Below are positions 34,774 through 43,816 of a stretch of DNA of 56,198 nt, piece by piece (position 1 is the stretch's first letter; every line of letters starts with the position of its first letter). The DNA comes from Candidatus Altimarinota bacterium. Its GTDB lineage: Bacteria; Patescibacteriota; Gracilibacteria; RBG-16-42-10; JAQVLK01. The notes under the pieces are model-generated. The model was not told where the DNA came from and made no database searches. It worked only from the letters and a program-made list of their open reading frames with translations. The DNA lies in NCBI GenBank assembly GCA_028704165.1, contig JAQVLK010000003.1, forward strand, positions 1 through 56,198, read 5' to 3'. Both the position numbers and the translations under genes were made by a program.

Positions 34774-35841
34774 CTAAGAGCTGGTTTGGGTAGGGGTAGC
34801 GTTTTCCTCGCCTTTATAATAATTTAATAAACCTCCTATTCCAAAGGAGTATCTTTGTTTGGAAATTTCTTCTAGGCTGATTTCCATAATCTTATTAACA
34901 CCATCTTTTTGGGATAATATCTTTTGGATATCCTCTGTACTCATATTATAAGGAGGTTCCGTTAAAAATAAAAATACAGCATCTCTATTTAGAACAACAT
35001 TAACGGTCTCTCCTTGAACAAATAATGAATCCAATTCCTCTCTGTGTTCTTTGATAAATTTTCGTAATGGAGCAAGACTAGGATCTTTTTCTATGATTGT
35101 TGCCATCTCTGAATTTTTGTCTAGAGAAAAATGTAAACCAATTACAGGATCCAGATACATTAAAGTAGCGAGGGGATTTTTATTGGCATTTTCTATGAAT
35201 AGTCTTCTGGCTTCCATGCATTTGATAATCTCGATATCTTGTACATTTGCCTTACGTGAAAGATTAATCGCTTCCAGCGGAAAAGTAGGAATATTATGAA
35301 GAGAACTCATTAGTTCAATAATATTTGCCAGATCAGGATTTTTAATAAACTCTTTAGCTGCGGAAGTGTTTTTTAAGAATAATTCAAGGTCTTTAGAGAT
35401 AATTTCAGATAAATTATCACTAATTATGTAGGGATATCTGACTCTCAAATTTGAGATGAACTTCTCAATCATCTGTTCATCGTTATCTTCGGGAGTGATG
35501 GGAGAGAAGGTTGTATTTTCGATAGCTGTTCGATCAGAATGTTTGGAAATTTGAGTGCAAGTAACTATTCCGGCAAATGATAAAAGGACTGTCGTGATGG
35601 CTATCCTTTTAATTCTCTTTGCCCTGTTATATTCTGCAATTCTATCATCGTCTTCCGTAGCTATTCCTTTTGTATCTTTACTTTTGATTCCTGCTAAAAC
35701 ATCATTTACATCTAGCTTCTCTTCTGATTTCCCCCCCCTCTTCTTGTTCTTCTTTTCTATTTTTGCTATCTCTGCCAAAGCTGCATCCAGATCTCTTTGC
35801 TTTTCTTCGTCTGTTCGTGTGTCTTTCTCATTGATGTTCAT
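34774..35841 (-). CDS. Unknown single-pass membrane protein
   Basis: A 355-residue protein. The first 75 residues are charged and probably cytoplasmic, one membrane segment follows (about 80-96, IAITTVLLSFAGIVTC), and the remaining 260 are mainly helical and presumably outside. A C-x-Q after the hydrophobic stretch is not a clear lipobox. No domain is recognised. A run of nine C (about 35731) lies in frame and is read without a break. It lies between the Yip1-like gene (convergent) and trpB (same strand). Confidence 0.8.
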   Translation of the reverse strand: MNINEKDTRTDEEKQRDLDAALAEIAKIEKKNKKRGGKSEEKLDVNDVLAGIKSKDTKGIATEDDDRIAEYNRAKRIKRIAITTVLLSFAGIVTCTQISKHSDRTAIENTTFSPITPEDNDEQMIEKFISNLRVRYPYIISDNLSEIISKDLELFLKNTSAAKEFIKNPDLANIIELMSSLHNIPTFPLEAINLSRKANVQDIEIIKCMEARRLFIENANKNPLATLMYLDPVIGLHFSLDKNSEMATIIEKDPSLAPLRKFIKEHREELDSLFVQGETVNVVLNRDAVFLFLTEPPYNMSTEDIQKILSQKDGVNKIMEISLEEISKQRYSFGIGGLLNYYKGEENATPTQTSS

Positions 35842-35931
35842 AGTGTTTGCGAGTTAATACTATATAAATATGTAAAGTTACGAGGAGTAATAATACTCCC
35901 AGCCGGAAAATGATTCAAGGGTTCTTGAAAC

Positions 35932-37125
35932 TCAAAAAATTAAGTTCTTTACATACTCGATATCCTTGTCACCTCGACCCGACAAATTGACCAAGATGGT
36001 TTCCTGAGGACTCCGGTCTTGGGCCAGTTTCATCGCGAAGGCCAGTGCATGTGCGCTTTCAAGGGCCGGGATGATGCCTTCAGTACGCGAAAGTTCACGG
36101 AAGGCCGCGAGGCACTCTGAGTCACTTGCCAGTTCGTAGTGAATCCTCCTGGTATCTTTGAGGAAGCTATGTTGCGGGCCTACTCCTGGGTAATCGAGTC
36201 CTGAAGCGATAGAGTAAACCGGTTCGGGATTGCCGTCGGCATCTTGCAAAAGATAAGTCAGCATCCCATGTAATTTCCTGGGGCTGCCAAAAGTGAGGGT
36301 GGCGGCGTGCTGGCCGAGTTCGAGAGACTTGCCACTTGGCTCGACGCCGTAAATCTGGACTTTCTGATCTTCGAGAAAGGCGGAGAAAAGACCGATGGCG
36401 TTGCTGCCTCCGCCGACACAGGCCACTAGATTGTTTGGAAGTGTGCCGGTTAGTTCCTGGAACTGTTCCCTAGCTTCTTCGCCGACAATACGCTGGAAGT
36501 CTCTGACGATCATGGGGTAGGGATGCGGGCCAACGACCGAACCAATCCCAAAGAAAATATTTTCAGGATCAGCGAGGAAGGCTTGAAAGGCACTATCAAC
36601 CGCGTCTTTCAGAGTTTTGGTACCACTCTCAACAGAAACCACTTTAGCTCCGAGAATCTTCATGCGCGTGACATTGGGGGCTTGCTTTTTGATATCGATG
36701 GCGCCCATATGGATCTCGCATTCTAGGCCCACTAGAGCAGCAGCTGTGGCCAGTGCTACCCCGTGTTGTCCAGCGCCCGTTTCGGCCAAGAGCTTCTTCT
36801 TGCCCATTTTCTTAGCTAGCAAGGCTTCTCCGATGGTGTGATTGATTTTGTGGGCGCCGGTATGGTTCAAATCTTCACGCTTTAGATAAATACGAGCTCC
36901 ACCGATTTTCGCGGATAAGTTTTTGGCGAAATAGATGGGACTGGGGCGACCGACATAGTGCTTCAGGTAATAGTTCATTTCCCTGATAAATTCCGGGTCA
37001 TTCTTGATTTCCAAATAAGCTCGTTCAATCTCGTCAAAGACCGGTTTTAATTCCGGAGGGATAATTTGTCCTCCGTAGGATCCAAAATAACCTTCGGAAT
37101 TTGGATTGATATCATAGTTTCTCAT
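35932..37125 (-). CDS. trpB: Tryptophan synthase beta subunit
   Basis: TrpB condenses indole and serine to tryptophan using PLP. The 397 residues show [15 protein letters not shown], the PLP lysine in [33 protein letters not shown], the glycine phosphate loop [12 protein letters not shown] and ESAHALAF. No trpA or other trp gene is in the window. An isolated trpB may salvage indole, or the remaining genes may lie elsewhere. It is the short TrpB1-type length. The leader upstream contains an intrinsic terminator and a tiny Trp-containing reading frame. Confidence 0.97.
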   Translation of the reverse strand: MRNYDINPNSEGYFGSYGGQIIPPELKPVFDEIERAYLEIKNDPEFIREMNYYLKHYVGRPSPIYFAKNLSAKIGGARIYLKREDLNHTGAHKINHTIGEALLAKKMGKKKLLAETGAGQHGVALATAAALVGLECEIHMGAIDIKKQAPNVTRMKILGAKVVSVESGTKTLKDAVDSAFQAFLADPENIFFGIGSVVGPHPYPMIVRDFQRIVGEEAREQFQELTGTLPNNLVACVGGGSNAIGLFSAFLEDQKVQIYGVEPSGKSLELGQHAATLTFGSPRKLHGMLTYLLQDADGNPEPVYSIASGLDYPGVGPQHSFLKDTRRIHYELASDSECLAAFRELSRTEGIIPALESAHALAFAMKLAQDRSPQETILVNLSGRGDKDIEYVKNLIF

Positions 37126-37145
37126 AGAAATTAGATTAAAATATT

Positions 37146-37172
37146 AAAAAAGCCACCTTATGAACTGGTGAC
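37146..37172 (-). terminator. Terminator in the trpB leader
   Basis: On the reverse strand GTCACC (37172-37167) pairs with GGTGGC (37157-37152) around a 9-nt loop and is followed by six T (37151-37146). It ends 20 bp before the trpB start. It either ends the upstream gene (37247-37576) or acts as an attenuator. Confidence 0.65.
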
Positions 37173-37197
37173 TAAAATTGATGCATGAAAGAAATGC

Positions 37198-37215
37198 CTA
37201 GCGTCGCCAGCTCAT
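37198..37215 (-). CDS. Possible trp leader peptide MSWRR
   Basis: ATG AGC TGG CGA CGC TAG is read toward trpB, 26 bp before the terminator stem. It has one Trp codon. A purine-rich GGTGGAAAG lies just upstream and could act as SD. CTGGCGAC in this frame can pair (7 of 8) with GTCACCAG of the terminator's 5' arm, so an alternative fold exists. Such a short frame can occur by chance. Confidence 0.25.
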   Translation of the reverse strand: MSWRR

Positions 37216-37246
37216 GATATCTTTCCACCAATTTGTAGCTTGTAGT

Positions 37247-37576
37247 CTAGTTTTCATTGGGTAAATTTGCTGCAGGTGGATTATAAATCAAATCAGGTTT
37301 TTCTAAAAGGGGATTATCTGAGAAAGAAGGGTTTTCTTGGTATGTATTTATTCTAAGTTTTTTTCTGACATGACTAGCGACAACAACTAAGCTCCCAATA
37401 GAAAATGCTGTAATGCCGCATGGAATCGCGATTAATACTCCTGTCCCAATAAGACAGAGTGTTATCTTGCTACGGACAGCTTTCTTTAGGATGTTATATG
37501 GCATTCTCTCAGCCAACATTTCTTGCTTGTCTGTTATAATCTTCAGAAACTTATTGTGATCGAATTTATCTAACAT
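37247..37576 (-). CDS. Unknown small membrane protein
   Basis: A 109-residue protein with one long hydrophobic stretch (about 38-68, two closely spaced or one kinked segment: ITLCLIGTGVLIAIPCG, then FSIGSLVVVASHV), basic residues after it, and a polar Asn/Pro-rich tail. No family is recognised. It precedes trpB on the reverse strand. Confidence 0.6.
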   Translation of the reverse strand: MLDKFDHNKFLKIITDKQEMLAERMPYNILKKAVRSKITLCLIGTGVLIAIPCGITAFSIGSLVVVASHVRKKLRINTYQENPSFSDNPLLEKPDLIYNPPAANLPNEN

Positions 37577-37639
37577 TTAAGTATTTACTGGCAGGCAGTC
37601 TAACAGACTTTCTCCCGATTTCCAATTTTAAGCTTCCTA

Positions 37640-37648
37640 TGCTATGAT
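37640..37648 (+). promoter_or_regulatory. Extended -10 of tig
   Basis: TGCTATGAT with TATGAT at 37643-37648; tig ATG is at 37708. No clear -35. Confidence 0.5.
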
Positions 37649-37707
37649 CGGGCCTGCTAATTTGGACTTTCTCTTAGCTTTTTAACTTACTATTTAAAAT
37701 TTTAATT

Positions 37708-38964
37708 ATGGAAATTAATGTCAAAAAACTTCCTAAGGCTCAGGTACAGATTACAGTGAAGCTTAGCAAGGAAGAACAGGAGAAATATGAAAAGAAGGCT
37801 CTCGATAAGCTAGCCAAGTCTGTCAAAATGGAAGGTTTCCGTCCGGGCAAAGTTCCTCCAAGCTTGATTGAAGAAAAGATCGGTAAAGAGGGGATTCAGG
37901 CTGAAGCTTTGGAGCTCGCTCTGCCGGAGATTTATTATCAGGCTATCCTTGAGCATAAATTGCAGCCTGTTGCTCAGCCCAAGGCTGATATCAAGAGTAA
38001 AGATCCGGTTGAGATTGTTTTGACGGTAGATGTGATGCCGGAGGTCAAGGTCAAGGATTGGAAGAAGATCAAGGTCAAAAAAGTTAAGATTGAAGTTAAG
38101 AAGGAAGAACTTGACGAGATGATCGAACGTTTACGTGCGCAAGTGGCAGAGTTTAAAGATGTGGAACGTGCAGCTCAAAAAGACGATAGAGTTGAGATCG
38201 ATTTTGATGGTTTTGTTGATGAGAAAGCTCTGGAAGGTGGTAGTAGCAAGAATCATCCGCTCGTGATCGGGAAAAGCCAATTTATTCCCGGATTTGAGGA
38301 GAACGTGATTGGTATGAAGAAGGATGAATCAAAGGAGTTTGATATAACTTTCCCCAAGGATTATCACAAGCAAGATTTGCAAGGTAAGAAAGCAACTTTC
38401 AAGGTTAAGGTCAATCGTGTTGAGGAAGTTGTGATGCCGGAGTTGAAGGAAGAGTTTGTAACTAAAATTACGGGTGGCAAGCTCAAGACCATGGAAGAAC
38501 TTAAAAAAGATCTTCAAGAACATATGTTGGAACAAAAAGAGCATGAGGATAAGCATCGTATTGAGAACGAAGTGCTTGACGGTATTGCCAAAATTACAGA
38601 GATGGATATTCCGGAATCTATGCTTGCTGAGGAAATGGATTTTATGCGACAAGATTTTGAACAGCGTATCGCTCAGTACGGTATGAATATGGAGACCTTC
38701 TTGGTTGGTCAAAAAAAGACCGAAGAAGATCTAAAGAAGGATTGGAAACCGGAGGCTGAGAAACGTATCAAGATGCGTATGGCCATACAGAAGATTGCCG
38801 AAGATGAGAAGGTCGAGATCAAACCTGAGGAAATCGAAGAACGTGCTAAGCGGGTCAAGGCTGATGCCAAAGGCGAAGAACTGGAACGTATCAAAAACCG
38901 AGTTTTCTATGCTTTGCGTGCCGAGAGAACGATGGATCAGATCTTGAAGCAGTTGGTGGGGTAG
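37708..38964 (+). CDS. tig: Trigger factor
   Basis: A ribosome-bound chaperone and prolyl isomerase. Of 418 residues, the N-terminal ribosome-binding domain has the signature GFRPGKVP (GFRxGKxP loop, about 43-50), the FKBP-type PPIase domain lies at about 155-240 (DDRVEIDFDGFVD, GKSQFIPGFEENVIGMKKDE) and the rest is the helical C-terminal cradle. Lys/Glu richness is normal for the family. A strong terminator follows. Confidence 0.97.
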   Translation: MEINVKKLPKAQVQITVKLSKEEQEKYEKKALDKLAKSVKMEGFRPGKVPPSLIEEKIGKEGIQAEALELALPEIYYQAILEHKLQPVAQPKADIKSKDPVEIVLTVDVMPEVKVKDWKKIKVKKVKIEVKKEELDEMIERLRAQVAEFKDVERAAQKDDRVEIDFDGFVDEKALEGGSSKNHPLVIGKSQFIPGFEENVIGMKKDESKEFDITFPKDYHKQDLQGKKATFKVKVNRVEEVVMPELKEEFVTKITGGKLKTMEELKKDLQEHMLEQKEHEDKHRIENEVLDGIAKITEMDIPESMLAEEMDFMRQDFEQRIAQYGMNMETFLVGQKKTEEDLKKDWKPEAEKRIKMRMAIQKIAEDEKVEIKPEEIEERAKRVKADAKGEELERIKNRVFYALRAERTMDQILKQLVG

Positions 38965-38978
38965 AATAATTATGTTAA

Positions 38979-39034
38979 GTAAGAGGCGGGCTTAAGCCTG
39001 TCTGCCGACAGAGGCAGGCCCGCCTCTTACTTTT
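38979..39034. terminator. Terminator between tig and the convergent U32 gene
   Basis: A perfect 13-bp stem GTAAGAGGCGGGC (38979-38991) with GCCCGCCTCTTAC (39018-39030), followed by TTTT. A second small hairpin sits in the loop (CTGTC...GACAG). It can serve both strands; the U32 gene ends at 39039. Confidence 0.85.
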
Positions 39035-39038
39035 ATAC

Positions 39039-40271
39039 TCAGACCTTCTTCCTAATCATCGATAACTCTGCAACTTTTTTCGGGAAAGGAATCTTCACGA
39101 CGGCTTGCAGGCCTCCGTGGGCCACTTTCTGTCTCTCTCCGGCCAAGTTGTATATTTCTTTGAGTATGAAGCTGTGAACTTTGGTATTTCCCGGTGCTAC
39201 AAGTTCCACTTTTTCTCCCAGGCTCACTTTATTGCGAGCTTCCAAGTGTATGAATCCATCTTTATACTTTTTCACCAAGCCTACAAATTGATACTTCTCA
39301 AGTGAGCAAGCTGTTTCTGGATCTTGCATCTTAGGATCGGGGCCTAGGGCAAAACCGTAAGTGAAGCCGCGATGACGAGTTGTTTCCAGTTCTTTCAGGA
39401 AAGGTTTGGCATCAAAATTCTTAGGATCATCAAAATAAGCATCGATAGCGAGACGGTAAGCACGAGTTGCGATCGCGACGTAATAAATACTTTTTAAACG
39501 TCCTTCAATCTTTAGACTGCAAATGCCACTTTCGATCACGTCTTTTAAGTACGGCATGAGACACATGTCCTTGGAATTCATGAAATAAGTTCCATGTACA
39601 TCTTCGATAACTTTCAATCCTTCATCCGGTCTTTTAACTTCCTTGATCTCCACATCATATTCCCAACGACAAGGCTGCACGCACTTGCCTTGATTCGCAC
39701 CTCGTCCAGTGAAGAAGTTGCTAAGTAAACAGCGCCCTGAATATGACATACACATAGATCCATGCACGAATATTTCCAGTTCTGCCTTGGGAACTTTCTT
39801 CTGCATCTCTTTGATTTCTTTGAGTGAAAGTTCGCGAGCTAGAATGACTCTCTCGACGCCCTGCTTCATCCAGAACTTCACGGCTTCAGAATTCACACTA
39901 TTGGCTTGCGTGCTGAGGTGAATCGGGATTTTGGGAACAAGCTTTCTTGCCATGGCGACCATACCCGGTTCGGAGATTATCAAAGCGTCGGGTTGGAGTT
40001 TCTTGATAGCTGCGAAAGCTTTAGGCACTTTCTTTAGGTCTTTCTCGTGCGGATAAATATTGAATGTCAGATAAACCTTTTTGCCGAGTTTATGTGCGTA
40101 CTCGATCCCTTTCTTAAGTTCACTGAGGTTAAAATCGTTAACTCTGGTTCTCAGGCTAAAATCCGGTAATCCGGCATAGACCGCATCAGCACCATAGGCG
40201 AGAGCAATCTTGAGTTTCTCGAGGCTTCCAGCCGGAGCTAATAATTCTGGCTTTTTTAACTTATTATTCAT
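39039..40271 (-). CDS. trhP: U32-family protein (YegQ/TrhP-like tRNA hydroxylation)
   Basis: Members of this branch hydroxylate U34 in tRNA (ho5U) from prephenate-derived chemistry, though annotated as peptidases. The 410 residues start PELLAPAGSLEKLKIALAYG with GADAVYAGLPDFSLR, carry the U32 signature EIFVHGSMCMSYSGRCLLSNF with Cys residues and CVQPCRWEY, and end in the U32 C-terminal beta-barrel (KYQFVGLVKKYKDG...GEKVELVAPG). The Cys set fits an iron-sulphur site. Family assignment is firm; the exact role is by analogy to YegQ/YrrN. Confidence 0.85.
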   Translation of the reverse strand: MNNKLKKPELLAPAGSLEKLKIALAYGADAVYAGLPDFSLRTRVNDFNLSELKKGIEYAHKLGKKVYLTFNIYPHEKDLKKVPKAFAAIKKLQPDALIISEPGMVAMARKLVPKIPIHLSTQANSVNSEAVKFWMKQGVERVILARELSLKEIKEMQKKVPKAELEIFVHGSMCMSYSGRCLLSNFFTGRGANQGKCVQPCRWEYDVEIKEVKRPDEGLKVIEDVHGTYFMNSKDMCLMPYLKDVIESGICSLKIEGRLKSIYYVAIATRAYRLAIDAYFDDPKNFDAKPFLKELETTRHRGFTYGFALGPDPKMQDPETACSLEKYQFVGLVKKYKDGFIHLEARNKVSLGEKVELVAPGNTKVHSFILKEIYNLAGERQKVAHGGLQAVVKIPFPKKVAELSMIRKKV

Positions 40272-40325
40272 AATTTTAGATTATAATTGTACCCACAAGG
40301 GGTGTTACTACTTACCTGCTTAATA

Positions 40326-40358
40326 CTTAATCTTCCCTTAATCTTTGTATGCTACCCT
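40326..40358 (+). promoter_or_regulatory. Direct-repeat promoter element upstream of aspS
   Basis: CTTAAT at 40326-40331 and 40337-40342, 10 bp, then TACCCT (40353-40358). The G-rich GGGTGGCGGGAGGGGGCTGG and GGGCCACCC follow at 40360-40390. aspS ATG is at 40563. Confidence 0.6.
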
Positions 40359-40562
40359 TTGGGTGGCGGGAGGGGGCTGGAGGGCCACCCATTTTTTGAA
40401 TTATTAACTATTCGACCATTTAACCATTCTTCTATTATTTCGCTGTGACCCCATGTCTTTGTATCAATCATGCTAATCATTAAATCAAGTAAATCATGGT
40501 TCCGACTTTGCTTCATCCCCAAAAACCTCTATACTTACGCCTGCAAATTATCCAATTCTCTT

Positions 40563-42329
40563 ATGCATAAATACCGTACTCACAACCTGAATGAGCTTAG
40601 CAAGAAGGATGTCGGGAGTAAAGTAAAACTTTCCGGCTGGGTCCATAGACGCCGTGATCATGGTGGTCTGATTTTTATTGATTTACGTGATAGGGATGGT
40701 TTTACCCAGATTGTTTTTGATCCGGATGTGGCCAAACAAGCCCTTGAAATCGCCGAAACAGTCCGTCCCGAGTTCGTGTTGACGGTCGAAGGTGAAGTCC
40801 GTGCGCGTCCAGATGGTATGGTGAACAAGAACATTGCAACCGGTGAGATCGAGGTGATCGTAAATAGCGTCGAGATCTTGAATAAGTCGCAGACTCCACC
40901 GTTTGAGATCGATCAGGACAAGGAGATTAATGAAGATTTGAGGTTAAAGTATCGTTATTTGGATCTGCGCAAGGAACGTATCCAGCAAAACATCATGTTC
41001 CGTCATAAAGTAATGATGGCCATCCGTGAATATTTTGATAAACATGATTTTACTGAGGTTGAGACTCCAATTTTGATCAAGGGCACACCTGAAGGTTCAC
41101 GCGAATATCTGGTTCCCAGCCGTCTGCATGCCGGTAAGTTCTACGTCTTACCGCAAAGTCCTCAACAACTCAAGCAGCTCCTCATGGTGGCCGGTTTTGA
41201 TAAGTATTTCCAGATTGCACGCTGTTTCCGTGATGAGGATCAGAGAGGGGACAGGCAGCCGGAGTTTACCCAGTTCGAAATCGAGATGTCATTTCCGGAG
41301 CAGGAGGATATTTTGAACGTGATTGAGAATCTTTTCTTGGAGATTACACCCAAATTGGTTCCTCATAAGAAACTGCTTTACACTCCCTTCCGTCGTTTGA
41401 CTTGGCAGGAGGCTATGGAGAATTACGGTTCTGATAAGCCTGATTTGCGTTTTGAGATGCAGCTTATCGATATTTCTGAGGACGTAAAGGATAGTGGATT
41501 CTCCGTTTTTGCTGATGCTGTGAAAAAAGGTGGCTGCGTGAAAGCTTTGAGAGTTGAAGGTGGTGGTGAATTTACGCGCAAGGAAATCGATGAACTAACT
41601 GAACTTGCCAAGACTTACAAAGCCAAAGGCTTAGCTTATATTATGCTAGAAAAAGATGAGCTGCGCTCACCGATCGTGAAGTTTCTGGGCGATGATTTGG
41701 CCCAGAAGATTATAAAGAAAGTCGGAGCTAAAGTCGGAGATATTGTCTTCTTTGGAGCTGATAAGTTCAAAATAGCTTGTGAATCTCTCGGACAAGTTCG
41801 TTTGGCGGTTGCTGCTAAACTGGGACTTCAAGATAAAGATGTTCTCGCTTACGCTTGGGTTTACAACTTCCCGATGTTTGAAGAAGGCGAGGATGGTAAA
41901 TTGGCTGCTATGCATCATCCTTTCACTAGACCATTGGATGAGGACATTGCTCTGTTAGACACTGAACCAATCAAAGCACGAGCCGTGGCCTATGACGTTA
42001 TCTTGAATGGTAATGAATTAGGTGGTGGTAGCGTGAGAATTCATGAAAGAGAGTTACAGTCCAAGATTTTTGAGCTGATGGGCATTAGTAAAAAAGATGC
42101 CGAGCATCGTTTTGGGCATATGCTGGAAGCCTTCACTTTCGGAGCTCCTCCCCATGGAGGATTGGCTTGTGGACTTGATCGTTTCGTGATGCTGTTACGG
42201 GACGAACCTAATATCCGTGAAGTGATTGCCTTCCCCAAGAATCAAAGCGCACAGGACTTGATGCTGGGAGCTCCGTCCGAGATGCCTGCTGAACAAGTAG
42301 CTGAAGCAAACGTGAAGATTATTAAGTAG
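40563..42329 (+). CDS. aspS: Aspartyl-tRNA synthetase (bacterial type)
   Basis: It charges tRNA-Asp, and possibly tRNA-Asn if the discriminating type is absent. From ATG 40563 the 588 residues match the family: anticodon OB-fold (VKLSGWVHRRRDHGGLIFID), motif 2 FRDEDQRGDRQPEFTQFEIE, the GAD insertion (about 300-420) typical of bacterial AspRS, and motif 3 GLDRFVMLL. A longer in-frame ATG (40470) adds 31 non-conserved residues and is rejected. No SD. The 42-bp gap to the YtxH-like gene suggests co-transcription. Confidence 0.96.
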   Translation: MHKYRTHNLNELSKKDVGSKVKLSGWVHRRRDHGGLIFIDLRDRDGFTQIVFDPDVAKQALEIAETVRPEFVLTVEGEVRARPDGMVNKNIATGEIEVIVNSVEILNKSQTPPFEIDQDKEINEDLRLKYRYLDLRKERIQQNIMFRHKVMMAIREYFDKHDFTEVETPILIKGTPEGSREYLVPSRLHAGKFYVLPQSPQQLKQLLMVAGFDKYFQIARCFRDEDQRGDRQPEFTQFEIEMSFPEQEDILNVIENLFLEITPKLVPHKKLLYTPFRRLTWQEAMENYGSDKPDLRFEMQLIDISEDVKDSGFSVFADAVKKGGCVKALRVEGGGEFTRKEIDELTELAKTYKAKGLAYIMLEKDELRSPIVKFLGDDLAQKIIKKVGAKVGDIVFFGADKFKIACESLGQVRLAVAAKLGLQDKDVLAYAWVYNFPMFEEGEDGKLAAMHHPFTRPLDEDIALLDTEPIKARAVAYDVILNGNELGGGSVRIHERELQSKIFELMGISKKDAEHRFGHMLEAFTFGAPPHGGLACGLDRFVMLLRDEPNIREVIAFPKNQSAQDLMLGAPSEMPAEQVAEANVKIIK

Positions 42330-42374
42330 TCTTTCTATCCACTATTCACTTATCACTATTAACTATTAAATATC

Positions 42375-42779
42375 ATGGCTAAGAAAGGAAAAGGTTTCTT
42401 CTTGATCGGAACGGTCTTGGGTAGTCTTTTTGGACTGCTGTTTGCACAGCGCAAGGGAGATGATCTTCGCAAAAACCTCAAGGAGACCTACAAGAAGAAA
42501 GGGTGGGATGGTGCGCTCGAGACTTTAAAGAAAGAAGGAAAAGGAATTGCAGGTGATGTTGGTAGTTTTTCCGAGGAGGTAAAGCAAAGTGAGCAGTTTC
42601 AGAAGGCTATGAAGAAAGGTAAAAAGAAAGCCAAAGAGATCGAAGCTATCTCAAAGAAACGTGCCGAAGAATTGATGAGTGTTGCCAAGAAGGCCAACGA
42701 AGCTATTGAGAAGGGCAAGAAGAAAATTAATAAAGAGATTAGCAAGGCCAAGAAAAAAACTGCGCCTAAGAAGAAATAG
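42375..42779 (+). CDS. YtxH-like membrane protein with Lys-rich tail
   Basis: A 134-residue protein with one N-terminal membrane segment FFLIGTVLGSLFGLLFAQRK (about 8-27), the LGxxxGLLFA pattern of the YtxH family, then a highly charged helical region with 40% Lys/Glu, ending KKTAPKKK. YtxH-type proteins are stress-related and of unknown mechanism; the Lys-rich tail may bind nucleic acid. It follows aspS by 45 bp. Confidence 0.75.
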   Translation: MAKKGKGFFLIGTVLGSLFGLLFAQRKGDDLRKNLKETYKKKGWDGALETLKKEGKGIAGDVGSFSEEVKQSEQFQKAMKKGKKKAKEIEAISKKRAEELMSVAKKANEAIEKGKKKINKEISKAKKKTAPKKK

Positions 42780-42808
42780 GGGTTAGGGTAGAGGGTTTAG
42801 GGTGCTGG

Positions 42809-43003
42809 TATTCGTTGTGGTCCCATGTCTGATTCGGATCGTAGATTCGTAATGGTCCCATCTCCTATTCGCATCATTCCCATTCGTTGTGGTCCCATCT
42901 CCTATTCGCATCATTCCCATTCGTTGTGGTCCCATCTCCTATTCGCATCATTCCCATTCGCTGTGGTCCCATCTCCTATTCGTAATGGTCCCATCTCATC
43001 TTA
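42809..43003 (+). repeat. 37-bp tandem repeat array upstream of the REP-associated transposase
   Basis: Units begin at 42844, 42881, 42918 and 42955, with a degenerate first unit at 42809 and a partial last one. Three are near-identical (CATTCGTTGTGGTCCCATCT, then CCTATTCGCATCATTCC). Single related units lie near 28515, 40445 (weak) and, reversed, 50000-50045. The units contain the ATTCG-type half-sites of the dispersed palindromes. The array has no variable spacers, so it is not a CRISPR. Confidence 0.9.
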
Positions 43004-43032
43004 ATCTTTTCTTAATAATTGTTTGTTATAAA
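43000..43032 (+). promoter_or_regulatory. Direct-repeat promoter element of the transposase gene
   Basis: CTTAAT at 43000-43005 and 43011-43016, 10 bp, then TATAAA (43027-43032); ATG is 25 bp downstream. This is the shortest gap of the five copies and the clearest promoter position. Confidence 0.7.
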
Positions 43033-43056
43033 TAGTATCCTGTTAATTGTTATAAG

Positions 43057-43699
43057 ATGGGATACTATTTTGATGATCAAGATAAATTCAAAGGGCGATA
43101 CCATATCAAATCACAACGTTTGCAGAATTGGGATTATGCTGCTGCTGGGTTTTATTTTGTGACGATTTGTACCCAGGATAAGGAACATTATTTTGGTGAA
43201 ATTATTAATCATAAAATGCAATTTACGGAAATCGGTAGGATTGCTGAACAATGTTGGATCGAAATTCCAAAACATTTCCCATTTGTAAAATTGGATCGAT
43301 ACATTGTCATGCCAAATCATGTGCATGGAATAATTATCATCGATAAAAATGGCCAGGTTGCGGGGGATAATGGTCCATCGCATGCGGACGACACCGTTGC
43401 CATCGTAGGGGCGCAAAATTTTGCGCCCCTACCGGAACGACCGGATCACGAATCATCCTGAAAATTTCATATACCCCCAAATGTTCCACGCGTTCCCGCA
43501 AAATCCCAACAAATTTGGTCCACAATCCCGCAACCTGGCCTCGATAATTCGCGGTTACAAAATAGGTGTGACGAAATACGTACGTAATCAACACCTACAA
43601 TTCAAATGGCAACGATTGTATCATGAACATGTTATTCGGGATGTTGAGGAACTGGAACGTATCAGGGAATATATCAGCAATAATCCATTGGTTTGGTAA
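43057..43699 (+). pseudogene. REP-associated tyrosine transposase (RAYT), frameshifted
   Basis: An IS200/Y1-like HUH transposase of the RAYT group. The first frame (43057-43461) has FYFVTICTQDKEHYFGE and the HUH motif MPNHVHGIIII. The second frame, reached by a one-base shift near 43430-43460, has LASIIRGYKIGVTKYVRN, FKWQRLYHEHVIRDVEELER and the catalytic Tyr region IREYISNNPLVW. Together they make a full-length protein of about 214 residues, so the break is recent or a sequence error. RAYTs mobilise or maintain REP palindromes; a tandem array of such half-sites lies directly upstream. Confidence 0.88.
43405..43432. repeat. 28-bp perfect palindrome inside the RAYT coding region
   Basis: GTAGGGGCGCAAAA is followed directly by its reverse complement, TTTTGCGCCCCTAC. 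It encodes VGAQNFAPL in the first frame and lies next to the frame break. It could be an inserted REP-like element or the enzyme's own site. Confidence 0.8.
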
Positions 43700-43759
43700 G
43701 GGTCCCAATAAAAAAAACGCACCATTGTGCGCGGCCTACGCAGCCCCCACAAACACAAA

Positions 43760-43792
43760 AAAAGACCGCGAGCCCTGAGGCCGCGGTCTTTT
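43760..43792. terminator. Bidirectional terminator between the RAYT and pilin genes
   Basis: AAAAGACCGCG pairs with CGCGGTCTTTT around GCCCTGAGGC-type loop sequence; A and T runs on both sides let it serve the + strand RAYT and the reverse-strand pilin gene. Confidence 0.85.
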
Positions 43793-43816
43793 GGGAATTG
43801 ATTATGAAATCCAGGA

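Noticed and set aside
40470..40562. Upstream extension of aspS by 31 residues
   Set aside because: The extra residues do not resemble AspRS; ATG 40563 gives the usual start (MHKYRTHNL).
42809..43003. Tandem repeat array looked at as a possible CRISPR
   Set aside because: Units abut at a fixed 37-bp period with no variable spacers and no cas genes nearby.
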